From the NCBI GenBank assembly GCA_000231825.2, contig JH720318.1, positions 986,916-1,050,915 on the forward strand: a DNA stretch of 64,000 nucleotides, given 5' to 3'. The translations under genes were made by a program, and so were the position numbers. The stretch comes from Tetrahymena elliotti 4EA (lineage: Eukaryota > Ciliophora > Oligohymenophorea > Hymenostomatida > Tetrahymenidae). Below are positions 12,472-23,747 of the stretch, piece by piece. How positions within the stretch are numbered: the stretch's first letter is position 1; every line of letters begins with the position of its first letter. The notes beneath the pieces were generated by a model. The model worked only from the letters and a program-made list of their open reading frames with translations. It did not search any database and had not been told where the DNA came from.

Positions 12472-15400
12472 ATGAGTAAAAATACAAATTCACAAAGAGG
12501 AATGAACAACTTTTCAGAAATAAAAGAAAGAAAATTCTTTTTTGGAGATAACTACTAACTTAATAATAAACATTTTAAGTTTACTTCCAATTTTGTTAAG
12601 ACCTCAAAATATAATATTATAACATTCTTACCTAAAAGTATTTTACTTTAGTTTAAAAAGTATGCAAATTGGTATTTTTTGTTCACAGCTATTTTGCAGT
12701 GTTTTCCAATTATTTCCACATAAAATCCAGCCAGTGCTATAGCACCACTTGTCTTTGTTATAGCTCTAAGTATGTTGAGAGAAGGTTTAGAAGATATTAA
12801 GCGCCATAAATCAGATAATGAAATGAATAGCTCTGAATGTATTATTTGGAGAAATAATTAGTGGACAAAAATGAAATGGGCTAATGTGCTAGTTGGAGAT
12901 ATAATTTTTGTCAAAGATAATGAAATTATAGCATCTGATGCTTTTATTCTATGCTCAGCTCTTCCGACAGGCTAAGCTTTTATTGAAACATCATCTTTAG
13001 ATGGAGAAAAGAATCTTAAGCCAAGAATGACTATCCCAGAGTTTTAAAACAAATTCTTTTCAATAGCTAACAACACTCCTCTTGAAAAACAGCTTCTTCC
13101 CCCTAATTTTAATGGATAGGTTAGCTGCAGTATGCCAAATCCACATTTACATTTTTTTGAAGGGTGTGTTTAAACCGAAATATTTCCTAATAAGAAATTT
13201 TCCATTAATGTAAAAAATTTACTACTTAGAGGTAGCAGAATAAAGAATTTGGAATGGGCAATAGGTTTAGTTGTTTATACAGGTTAAGATACCAAAATTA
13301 TGAAAAATGCAGATCAAGGTAGAAATAAGCTCAGTTGTATTGATAATAAATGCAATAGGTAGATTTCTTTATAACTTTTATTATTTTGATTTTTATGCAA
13401 AATCGATAGCTTACAAATTTATATTTTCTGAACAAGGTTCAATTAATTTAATCTGGTTTTTTATGAATGGATGTATGGATATAAACAATTAAGTAATATT
13501 CGATTCTAATTTTTAAAGTTATTGATGGATTGGATGGATTCGGGAAAATTAAAAAAAAATAATTACGCTCTTGTTTGAATTTAGCATCTAGATTCAAGCA
13601 AATCTTATTCATATTTCCGAAATGAATATTTCATTAGTTTACACCTTTAAACAAACAAAATTTTATGGATTAAATTTGGATTTGTAAATTTATTAAAAGA
13701 CTGGATTACAAATAAAAAATGAAAAAATTCTTAACATTATCTCATAAAAATCCATAGATAAATTCTAGAAAATAAACATACATAACCTTCCCTATTGTTA
13801 ATTAAAATGATTTGTATAACTAAAACAACACAAAATAGAAAGCTAATAAAATAATTTGAATTTCTTAGAATTTAACAGAAAAAATATGGTTACTCAATCT
13901 AAATAAAAATTAAAAGTAAATTTTGATGAGAATATCTTTAATAGCTGATAAAAATAGTAAGCTAAATTTCTAATCACATTTATATAGGAAATCATTGAAA
14001 TTAATTAAAAAGCAAAAATTTAAAATAGACATTTTGAATTTCAATCTTACTAATTTTTTTTATGGTAAAATAAATAGCTACATTATGTATCTTTTGATCC
14101 TCTAATTCCTTCTCTGCTTTTCTGTTTCTATTTTAAATGTTATTATATGCCGCAATACAAATAATCTCACTATTTATTTAAGCTCTGAAACAGAATGCAA
14201 TACATCATTTATTTATACTTTCCTTAGTTATCTGCTACTCTTAAACACTTTGATTCCTATATCTTTGATTGTCTCCTTAGAATTTGTTAAGGTTGGATAG
14301 GGATATTATATGGAAAAAGACAAGGAACTTTATTCTAATTTTAATGAAAAGCCACTTAAGGTAAATTCAATATAAAAAATATTTTGATTTATTATTGTTG
14401 ATAAAATAGGTTTTTTCTTGTGGACTTAACGAAGAGCTTGGATAAATTTAACATGTGTTTAGTGATAAAACAGGTACTTTAACATGTAATAAGATGGAAT
14501 TTAAAATGCTCATTTGTGGTTATGAAACTTATGGTGATTATAATCTGATAGATTTAAATCCTTAAATAGTTTTTGAAAGAAACTAAAAGATTGCAGAAAA
14601 TGCAAATAGGATGAGAGCCCCAACCTTTACCGATGAAAAATCAGGAATAGAATTTTGTTTTAGAGATGCTAATCTTGAAGCATTGTTTGCGAATAAAGAT
14701 AAAGATATATCTGAAATTTTGAAATAACCCATATTGTTCTAGAGCTCTTAAAATGATTAAAAACTTTATTAGTTACAAACTTAAAAGTAATTAGCACATG
14801 AATTGCTTATGCTACTTTCAACATGCCATGAATGTGTTGTTTAATTAGGGAAAGATGGAAGAAAATAATATCAAGTAATTTAATTTAAAATTAAACATAA
14901 TTTTATAAACTTATTTAATTCAAAAAAGGGACCTTCTCCAGATGAAATATCATTAGTTGATGCTGCAAACCATATGGGATACTCTTTTTCAGGATTAGAT
15001 CAAAAAGATATTGTTTTAAGTGTTAAAGGAGTAGAAAAAAGAGTAGAATTGTTACACTCTTTTGAATTTGATTCAGATAGAAAGAGAATGTCTGTTATTG
15101 TGCGTGATTCAGGCATCATAAAGATGTACATAAAAGGTGCAGATAGTATTATTAAAGCTCGTCTTAAAAAGAATGTTGAATAGCCCTACTTAAATAATAT
15201 TGATAAAAGTTTAGAACAATTCTCATAAAAGGGTTTAAGAACATTGTGCTTAGCTTTGAAAATAATTTCAGAATAAGAATATGAAATCATCTTAAACAAA
15301 ATCAATTCTACAATCGGCTTACCAAATTAAGAAAAAGAGTTAAAATCTATAGCAGAGACAATAGAAAATGATTTAATTTTATTAGGAGCTACAGCTGTAG

Positions 15401-17470
15401 AAGACAGATTACAAGATAATGTTCCTGCAGTATTAAGAGATTTTTTGAAAGCAAATATAAATGTTTGGATGCTCACTGGAGATAAATTAGAAACAGCTGA
15501 AAACATAGGAAGAAGTTGTAATTTAATTACATCTACTATGGGTGTTATGTATATTAAAGGATCTCACACTGTTAATAACAAGATAGATGACATACTTAAA
15601 AATTTATATTTATAGGTTCCTAGTTTATCGAAATAGTTTAGAGATGGCTTATCCTTAATTGTTGAAGGAGAATCTTTAAGTAAAATAAGATTTTTAAATA
15701 TTATTTTCATTTAATAATTACATAATAAAAAGCTTGGATTCTAGGTGATGATCAAAGAAAGGACAGTTTTTTAAAGCTTATATCTGAATGTAAGAGTGTT
15801 ATTTGCTGCAGAGTTACTCCAAAATAAAAAGCTGATGTTGTAAAGCTTGTCAAAGAAAAGCTTAACAAAATAACATTAGCTATTGGTGATGGTGCTAATG
15901 ATGTAAACATGATCTAAGAAGCACATATAGGTGTAGGTATCTATGGTAATGAAGGTATGAGAGCCGTTTAAGCTAGTGATTATGCAATAGGATAATTCTA
16001 ATTTTTATGGAAGCTTGTTCTCTACCATGGAAGATTAAATTACATTCGTATTTCCGAATGCATTCTCTACTTTTTTTACAAAAACTTTGTCTTCACCTTT
16101 CCTTAGTACTTCTTTGCATTCTTTGCATTATATTCTGGGTAGTCTATCTTTGATGATTGGTATATTACTCTCTACAATTGTATTTTCACTTTCTGGCGTA
16201 AATATATTTCTTTTTTCTAAATTGCAAACTAATTTTAATTTTTTTAAAAAAGCTGTCGTCATTAAATCTGTTTATGAAGAAGATGTCTATTATAGAAAAA
16301 AAAGAAGTATTTATGGAGAAGAAAAAGAAGAAAAGGTTATTATGTCAAAAATTGCAAATGAAGATAATGATATCATTTAGAAGTTTTATCCCAAGCTTTA
16401 TTACATAGGTTAAGCCAATCACATATTTTAATTTGGAAGATTCTTAAAATGGGGTTTTCTTGGAGCATTTTAAGGAGCTTTGTGCTTTTTCTTCACTATT
16501 TTTATATGTAATGAAGGATCGCTAGATAGCGATGGAAATGTTGCAGATATTTGGGCAACAAGTATTAGTTTGTTCACATCTATAATAATAGTATATTTAA
16601 ATTAATTCTGAGAATAAATATTTTAATTTTTTAACTTTATAATTAAAGCTGGTCAATTTGAAATTAGCTCTAAACACACAAATGTGGACAATATGGAATT
16701 GGTTAGCATTTATTTTTACAAGTATAGGACTTTACTTTGCATATGTATGGCTTAGTGATAAAATGACTTTCTCTGGAACTTATCTTACAGCCTCTACTCT
16801 TTTTCAATCACCATAATTCTATTTATGTGTATCCTTAAATATATTAACATGCTTTGCCTTTGATTGTTTACTGCTAGCAGGTAAATCTTCCAAGGATTCA
16901 TTGTTAAACTATTTAAAAAGAGTTACCAGACACTAAAAGGAAGCTGAAGTATCTAAAATAATAGAACTTTAAGATAGATTGTAAATGTAACTTTTAAATG
17001 AGAGAGCTGCTAAGAATAAAAATCTTAAAAAGAATGCTGATATTTCTTCTGATTAAGAAGCTGGAAGTTAATTTGAAAATCCTAATCAAATATAACAAAC
17101 TTATAATTTAAGCAGAGAAAAAGATCCTTCAAGATATACTAGTTTCTTATGTTAGCATGGAGATGTAAATTAAATTAATTTTGATGAATTGAGAAGCTCT
17201 TAATTAAAAGATCATGATAAGAATTATTTTGCTATTTAAGAAAATTCATCAAGGACAAATATTAGAACCAATTTAATTTAGGGCCCTAATTTATCACCAA
17301 CACTAAAACCTTCTAACTTTTTAAATCATAATAAACTAATCGTTTCTAACTCATTTTTATCTAAAACTACTGAATAAATCCTTACTTCTTAAGATGAAAC
17401 CAGTAATAGTAAAATAGTTAACTCTTATGAAGTTAATAATTAAGCAATTATAAAAGATGAAGATCTTTGA
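12472..17470 (+). CDS. P4-type ATPase, phospholipid flippase
   Basis: Seven exons (12472-13358, 14078-14360, 14410-14874, 14929-15679, 15733-16197, 16253-16590, 16649-17470) join in phase to 1336 residues. P4-ATPase hallmarks appear in order: YANWYFLF near TM1, an actuator-loop motif DGEKNLK (D177), the phosphorylation site DKTGTLT (Asp 409), GPSPDE in the nucleotide-binding domain, LTGDKLETAENIG, GDGANDVNMI, and FWPVVIKSVYEEDV between late helices. Ten transmembrane segments are expected. The enzyme moves aminophospholipids to the cytosolic leaflet, usually with a CDC50 partner, at Golgi, endosome or plasma membrane. Oddities: the actuator motif is DGEK rather than DGET, keeping the catalytic Glu but replacing Thr; intron 1 is 719 nt against about 50 for the others. 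The polar C-tail of about 150 residues, rich in Ser, Asn and Gln, could be regulatory. Confidence 0.93.
13359..14077 (+). other. unusually long intron 1 of the flippase
   Basis: The intron is defined by a phase-2 junction: an AG at the exon end plus a C from the next exon gives Ser. Flippase sequence stops at 13358 and resumes at 14078 just before a transmembrane helix. At 719 nt it is over ten times the other introns of this gene. It contains a more G-rich patch near 13515-13545 (TTGATGGATTGGATGGATTC) and no conserved flippase residues are missing across it. Confidence 0.7.
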
Positions 17471-18129
17471 AAATAAACATTTCAATAATTTCAGAAAATA
17501 ATAAAAATAATTTAAAAATTAATAAATTATACTGATTTTTCTTTTGTATCTATTATCTATCCAAGCCAGCTAACTAATAAAAGCATTTAAGTTTAAAATT
17601 AAATTCGTTTGTATAATCAAACACTTTAATTAACTGAATAATGAGCTGCAAAAAAATATTTATGTCTATTTAGTTTATAGTAAATAATAATAATTCTTTT
17701 TTATTAAAACATTCATTTGATTTTAAATATTTTTTTCAACAAAATGTTTTTAAATTAGCAAAATATCTTTAAAATTTTTAATTTTCATAACTTAACTGAT
17801 TAAATTCAATCACAATAACTCTTAAAAATAAAAATTAACTGTTATTCCAAATATATTCCCAATTTTTGAGACTACAGAATCTGTTTATTAGAAAGATACA
17901 AGATATTCTTAAGTTTTTTCATATAATATGCTGAGTTTAAAAGTTATATAATAGACATATCTTTTCAATTTTTTTAATGGTTTTTAGATTTAATAATTAA
18001 TTAAAAAAACTAAATATTTTTTCTTTTAAGTCAATATATGAAGATTTAACTAAAATATATACATAATTTTTACATTCAAATAAAATAAATATTTTCTTTC
18101 ATTCTTATAATTTTATATTAGAATATTTA
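17471..18129. other. spacer between convergent genes
   Basis: About 660 bases of AT-rich sequence separating the 3' ends of the flippase and the Brr6-like gene. I see no gene. Confidence 0.5.
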
Positions 18130-18876
18130 TCACTATTTTCTTTTAGGACAAAGGCAAGAAAGAAAATAATTCAGAATAACTCCAAAAAAGTATATAAATA
18201 AAACTATTCCTACTGCTTTTCCATTCATTTAATCGAATGACAAGCTCATAATACTTGCAAAATAAATAGCCATAATTTTTAGAATTTATACTTCTGAATA
18301 GGGATCTTTATCTTTGCATATTTTCCATTCTATACAAGTTTATTTCCACTCTTTGGTTATTTTTGAATTAGATATTACTTTTTCGCATTCATGATTATCG
18401 AAGTTCATAACACACTAATCTATTTCATTTACTATTGCTGAGAGCTCTTTTTATCTAAGTCCATTCATATCATGGATTAGTAGGCATAAAGTTAATGTAA
18501 GTACAATAATCATAATAGCATATTTAAAAAATGATTTACTAAAATTGAAATTAAATTAAGTATTTTAATTTACTACACTAAATTAATTTTATACCCCATT
18601 CTTTTTATAATTATCTGATAATTTTTCCACTTAATTTGCATTTTTAATGCTTAGTTCAGATATTTTACTATTATTTTTATGATCACTTTACTAACTTTTA
18701 TCAATTTTATTGTAAACTAATTCTTTTAAGGCTGCATTATTAGACACTATCTTCAAAGCATTAAAAAAGCTATTTGATTCAGTATGGCAATGTGGACACT
18801 TTGACCAAAAAATAGATTTACTTCTATTACATTTTGAGCATTTTTAATATAATTGCTTGATTTTACTATTGCTCAT
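18130..18876 (-). CDS. Brr6/Brl1-domain nuclear envelope protein
   Basis: A single exon of 248 residues. The N-terminus has a small Cys cluster (KCSKCNR and WSKCPHCHTES) like a zinc ribbon. A hydrophobic helix follows (YAIIMIIVLTLTLCLL). Then comes the hallmark luminal Brr6 segment with four spaced cysteines: EIDQCVMNF, CEKVI, QTCIEWKIC. A second helix (GIVLFIYFFGVILNYF) lies near the C-terminus. In yeasts Brr6, Brl1 and Apq12 act at the nuclear envelope in pore-complex assembly and lipid balance, and their luminal cysteines form disulfides. The size, two-helix layout and cysteine spacing match the family. The N-terminal Cys-rich ribbon is not something I know from yeast members. In a ciliate this protein could serve one or both nuclei. 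The start is the first ATG in the open frame. Confidence 0.8.
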
Positions 18877-19550
18877 TAAATTTCTACCTATTTATAATTT
18901 AACAATTCGCTTAACAATTTAATTGTTTCTAATTATAAAAAGTTTTAATCACCTTAAATATTTTCTTAAAGGTCTAAAATAATCAAAATTGATAAATACT
19001 ATACCTATTCAAAAGTAAGGCAACTAAATTTTTAAATTACATCTCAATAACAAATATTTTTAAAAAATTAGTGTTTATGTTAAAAAAATGAAGGTAGTGC
19101 TCTTAATGATGAAGTTTTATATTAAGAGTTATTTAGAATCTTATTTTAATAGAATTTTCAACACTTTAAAAATAAATTGGGTAAGAAATGATAAAAGAGA
19201 TAAATGAATATTTAAGAAAAGGATTTTTTTAATTATTAAAGATTATAATAGCTAAATATGTAAAAACGATAAACAAAGAAGGATTTAATGATAAGATAAG
19301 TTTTAATTGTTATGTTTTCTTCTGGTTAGAGGAATAAGTAGCCGAATTGCTACTTTATTAAAACCAGAATTAAGAAATATTTAGTTAAAAGTTAATAGAT
19401 GTAATGTTTAGATTTAAAATTATGTTGCATTTATTTAGACTATTTATTTTGATATACTGTTTGTTTATAATAATGTTTTCTGCTATTGCTAAAATTAACT
19501 ATTAATTATGTTAGTTATTATTTTACAATAGCAAGCACCTTTCAAAGTAC
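18877..19550. other. intergenic region with a strong hairpin
   Basis: Lies between the start of the Brr6-like gene and the 3' end of NMD3, both on the minus strand. It holds the nested inverted repeat listed separately at 19320-19369; the rest is AT-rich spacer. Confidence 0.5.
19320..19369. repeat. nested perfect inverted repeat (hairpin)
   Basis: The outer arms are TTCTGGTT and AACCAGAA. The inner arms are AAGTAGC and GCTACTT around a CGAATT loop. Together they can form one interrupted stem of about 15 base pairs in otherwise unstructured AT-rich DNA. It sits about 180 bases downstream of the NMD3 stop, so it could be in that 3' UTR, a processing signal, or a small structured RNA. Confidence 0.7.
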
Positions 19551-21371
19551 TCATTACTTTTCAATTTTAATATGGTCAAGTCTCTTAACGAATTCATCAA
19601 TGAAATTATCTTCATCAAAGACCTTATCTCCATCTTCATCACCTTGGTCTTCTTCAAGGTTGAGGTCATCTAACAATTCAGCCAACTTGACTTCGTTACG
19701 GTTGTAATCTTCTTCCTCTTCCTTTTCTTTCTTCTTAGCTTCTTTTTCAGCTCTTCTTTCTTCTGCAAGACGAAGCTTTTCTTGTAATTCTTCTTCTTAT
19801 TATCTAATGATTTCTTAAGGATCTTTAACCTTAACATTAATAACTTTGAGCATTTTACGCTTGAGACGTCTGGATAATTGTTACTTTCTTGCTAATTCTT
19901 TGTCAGATAATTTTTTAATACCTTCATCATCCTTATATAGATTAATTTTTTCACGCATGAGAGGATCACGTTCTATGTCATCCATAAATTCTTCAAAATC
20001 TTATTCTTTATCTTATTCAGAAACTATTTTTTTCTTGCTCTTCTTGTTGGTTTCTTCAGTATTTTCTTCAACCATAACACCATCCATCTATAAACGCTTG
20101 AGTTTCCAGATACGGCCTTTATTTTCCTTATCGTAAATACGCTTAACTATAATAATTTCAGGAGCATTTTTAAGAATTTCAAGATCATCAGAGTAGTTGA
20201 GTGTAGTCAAATCATAACCCAAAACCATGCATCCTTCCTTAACAATTTCACCAAGATGTGCCTTAGCATGGAATTCTTTCCAGTCACTAGTACGCATGAG
20301 AGTCAAATGTGCTAATTTATCTTAGTAGACATTACTGATTGAAGACATATAACTTGTATTGAGAGAAGATTCATTCATACTGTTAGGGTTTGTAAATTCA
20401 TTTTCAATTTTTTCAATACCAGTAACCATAAATTCACTAGAGTTTTTCTTTAAAGAAATGACGATAATATCATTTTCGTAATGGAAGTATCTTTCAGCAT
20501 TTAAGTCAATACGCTTATGGCTGTGAGTATCAACAAAGTGGAGCATATTGCTAACCTTGACACATAATACAAGAGGACTGGTACCGCCTAATTCTTTGCA
20601 TAATCTAGGAGGGAATACACACAAGTCATCTTTGCAAATTTTAGGAATTTCAACAGCCCAAGAATGCTTGTAGTTATAAATGTTATTACGATCGTCATGC
20701 CCTATAAGTTGCTTGGAAGGCTTTACCTTGCAAGGAATAATACTTTATATGAAGTCTACCAAACGATTTGCTTGCATTTTATTTTTGTAGAAGAAATCTA
20801 AACCATCATCCTTTTCTTCTACTTTCAAAACTTTGTCATGAGCATTATGCTTTAACATAACTTATTCTAAGAAGAAGAAGGTCTTTTTGTGTTCAACTTT
20901 TTAACGGAGTTGTACTTAAGCACCCCATGTGTGAGGAGTGAATTCCTTTTTACAGTCATCGCACTAGCCGTAGTGTTCAACGAATTCAACAATGAAGTTC
21001 TATTAGATAGAAGTATTATTCATAACTTCTTTCTAGATAGTAAGACGGATACGGATACGACGAGAGTGAGGTTCAGTGTACAAGAAAGCACTATCAATAA
21101 GTTTGACTTTTTCAAGACCCTTAATCTTCTTGAGACAAAGAGAGAGCATTTCTTTGCTTTCACGTTCACAGTAAACCCAAGGTGGCTTGTTGTAACGTTT
21201 GCACATACGACAAAAATTAACTACACCCTATTTAGTAATTCCTGTAGTAATATCTTGTTAATTGGTTAAACAATTAATACACATATTAGTTCTTGTTTAG
21301 GCAGCATTAAAGGAGACACCGCACATACAACAAAGAATGTTTGCGGTAACTCTTTAATAAGTACTGCTCAT
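19551..21371 (-). CDS. NMD3: 60S ribosomal subunit export adaptor NMD3
   Basis: One uninterrupted exon of 606 residues. The N-terminus shows the NMD3 zinc modules: CCMCGVSF and CINCL, then FCRMCKRYNKPPW, ICK-type motifs, and CDDCKKEFTPHTWGAQVQLR. Family features follow, including HKKTFFFLEQ, LCVFPPRL and the KEGCMVLGYDL region. NMD3 binds the joining face of nascent 60S subunits and recruits CRM1 through a C-terminal Leu-rich export signal. Here the last about 200 residues are Glu/Lys-rich and contain LAELLDDLNLEED, a plausible export signal. It is about 100 residues longer than yeast NMD3, mainly in this charged C-terminal part. GC content is higher than in neighbouring genes, as expected for a highly expressed conserved gene. 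No introns. Confidence 0.95.
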
Positions 21372-22392
21372 AAATTGAGATCCATTTGATCTTGCACTAA
21401 TATTTAATAATTATGAAGCACCCTACATTTTGAATAATTTTCACCTTTTTATAAATTCTATTATTTGTAATATTTTTATGAATCAATCAAAATATTAATT
21501 AATTTTACTTTTTATATTCAACTCTCTTTTTTTGAATCACTTTTAATTTCACTTCTTCACTCACTAATTTCTTTTTTCTCCTATTTTGTTTAGATTATTA
21601 TCCTACTATCCTACTAATATTTTTGCTTGGAATATTGATAGAAAGAAAATAACTCTAAATACATTCATATTTACATAGACATGTTCTTCTGAAATCTATA
21701 GATTTCTTTATCTATTAATCTATTTATGTTTCTGAAAGGATTATTGATGATCGATCATAAAATACATTCTTTATTTTGCAGTGAATAAAAAATTTCAAAT
21801 AAATAATTAATAACAATTCTTTTCTATTTTGGTGCTTTAAGTTCTCTAATCTAATATATCTACATAAATTGTTTAATGCTGCTCTTCTCTAAAATCTAAT
21901 TAACTTTATCAAATTTAGTGTATTTTGCAATATTAATTCTTCTGCTACAAATTCATCCCAATTAATACTCATAAAAACTGTATATATTTTCTTTCTAAAT
22001 TTTTATAATATTTCTTTTCTGATGAAATTTTTCAAAATTTTAATTTTGTTTAGCAAAAATAATCATTTAACTTTTAGAAAACTCTATTTTAAAAATTTTT
22101 AATATGAGTTTCAACTTAAAAAACCACCATTAAAAATTATTAACCAAACTATTTATTTTTGGTATTTAATTTAATGATATCTTATAGATAAATACAAAAA
22201 TCCTATATATATTAATTTGAATGAAAATAAATAGACTTATTTTATAATTTTAATGATAATTACATTTTTGAAATTATATTTTAGACTCATATAAAAAATA
22301 CATATTAGGGTTTTTTTTTTTTGTTTACTTTTAAAATAATAATGATTTATTATATATTGGTATTTTATATTCTTTTTATTAAAATTTTTTTA
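21372..22392. other. intergenic spacer
   Basis: About 1 kb of AT-rich DNA upstream of NMD3 and downstream of the amidase gene. It should hold the NMD3 promoter, but I recognise no element or reading frame. Confidence 0.5.
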
Positions 22393-23352
22393 TCACTCAA
22401 GAGAAACATCGGCTACTAAAACTCCTTCATTTTTCTTATCTAAGCAATATACAAGTTAAGTAGGGTTTACTTTAATTACACAGCTGCAACCAATATAATG
22501 AGTTTTTTCTGCACTGTCAATTTTATCTTCTACTCCTGTTCTATCACAGCAAATGAAAGCCCAGCTTTTATGATAGTTTATTTCAGTCTTTTTATTCTAT
22601 ATAGTTCTCATTCTCCAGAGCCAGTAATTTAAATTTCCATCAATAGAAGATTCATCTAAATTATTAGGTTCATGATCAGTCCAAGCAGATAAGAAAAGAA
22701 CAACATCAATATCTTACTCTTTGCAAAAATCAGAAAATTCAAATTTGCTTGAATCTTAAAATTCATAAGGATTAATATCCATACAAATACCAAGAGCTGC
22801 TTTAAAAGATTTGCCTTCTCTAGATTTTAATTCTACAACTCCAAACTCACTTCCTTCCTCTGCCCAAGTCTTATCTGTTTCAAATAAGTGCTTTTTTCTA
22901 TAAGTTGTAATAAGTTTACCCTCCCTATCAATCAAATATGCAGAGTTGTAAAAGTGCTCTTTTCCATCCTTGGTTTCTATTTCTGGGAAACCTGCAAAAA
23001 CATAGCAACCTAATTTAGTAGCAATTTTAGAAAAAAATGTAAATTGTTTTCCTTTTCCACTTTCTTCACAATATTCTTTGATATCATTTCTATCTCTAAA
23101 AGTATATCCAGTTAAAGCCATTTCAGGGAGCATGAATATGTCAATTTTATCATTTTTATTGTATTTCATGAGAGCAGATTCAACTTTTTAAATGTTTTAC
23201 TTGATCTATTTATAATTAGGATTAATCTAATAGATAAGTGTTTTTAAGTAAAGCTTTCTTTTAATCATTTTTATAGTTTCTGTTTATTTGCTTTATCCAG
23301 CTTGTTGCTTGGCTACTTGAGGCTATTCCTATATATCTTGTTATTCTTCCAT
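22393..23352 (-). CDS. carbon-nitrogen hydrolase resembling N-terminal amidase Nta1
   Basis: A single exon of 319 residues. The nitrilase-superfamily triad is visible: Glu77 in LPEMALTGY, Lys153 or Lys154 in YRKKHLF, and Cys190 in GICMDINPYEF. The last motif is close to that of fungal Nta1. Nta1 deamidates N-terminal Asn and Gln to Asp and Glu, which marks proteins for the Arg/N-end-rule degradation pathway. The N-terminal beta strand (KLYLKTLIYQINPNY) fits the start of the fold. The first about 30 residues before it are Gln-rich and may be disordered. The start at 23352 gives the longest frame; the ATG at the MIKRKL segment is an alternative. A related amidase with another substrate cannot be excluded, but the GICMD.NPYEF context favours Nta1. 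Likely cytosolic. Confidence 0.85.
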
Positions 23353-23747
23353 TTTAAATATTTTTTTATAAATTTATAAAAAGTAATTTGATAAAATTAA
23401 TTAATAATTGATAATTTTATGATTTTGGATTTAAATTAAGATTAATTTTGACAAACTTAAAGCAATAAAAAAATCAGTTTAAAATTTAACTAAGATTAGA
23501 TAGAATATTTATTTTAACAAAACTTCTAGTAAATTCTAAAGATCAAATAATGAGAAAGTTCCAGCATTAATAATTTACAAAATTGGCTATAGACATTTAA
23601 GAATAATAAATAGTTGGCTAAACATAAAGATATTTATTAACAATATAATACAATTTGTTTGTTTAAAATTAGAAGATTAAGAAGGTTTATTTACATTTGA
23701 AAATAAAAATAAATTTCTGTTTATATTTTTTATATTTTTGAAAGAAA
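23353..23747. other. intergenic spacer
   Basis: About 400 bases of AT-rich sequence between two minus-strand genes; nothing recognisable. Confidence 0.5.

Noticed and set aside
13307..13492. Short + frame inside the flippase region
   Set aside because: It starts out of frame with the flippase and runs into its long intron; no conserved motif.
19486..21269. Several Phe/Leu/Ser-rich + strand frames over this region
   Set aside because: They are antisense to the intact NMD3 gene on the minus strand and have no family resemblance.
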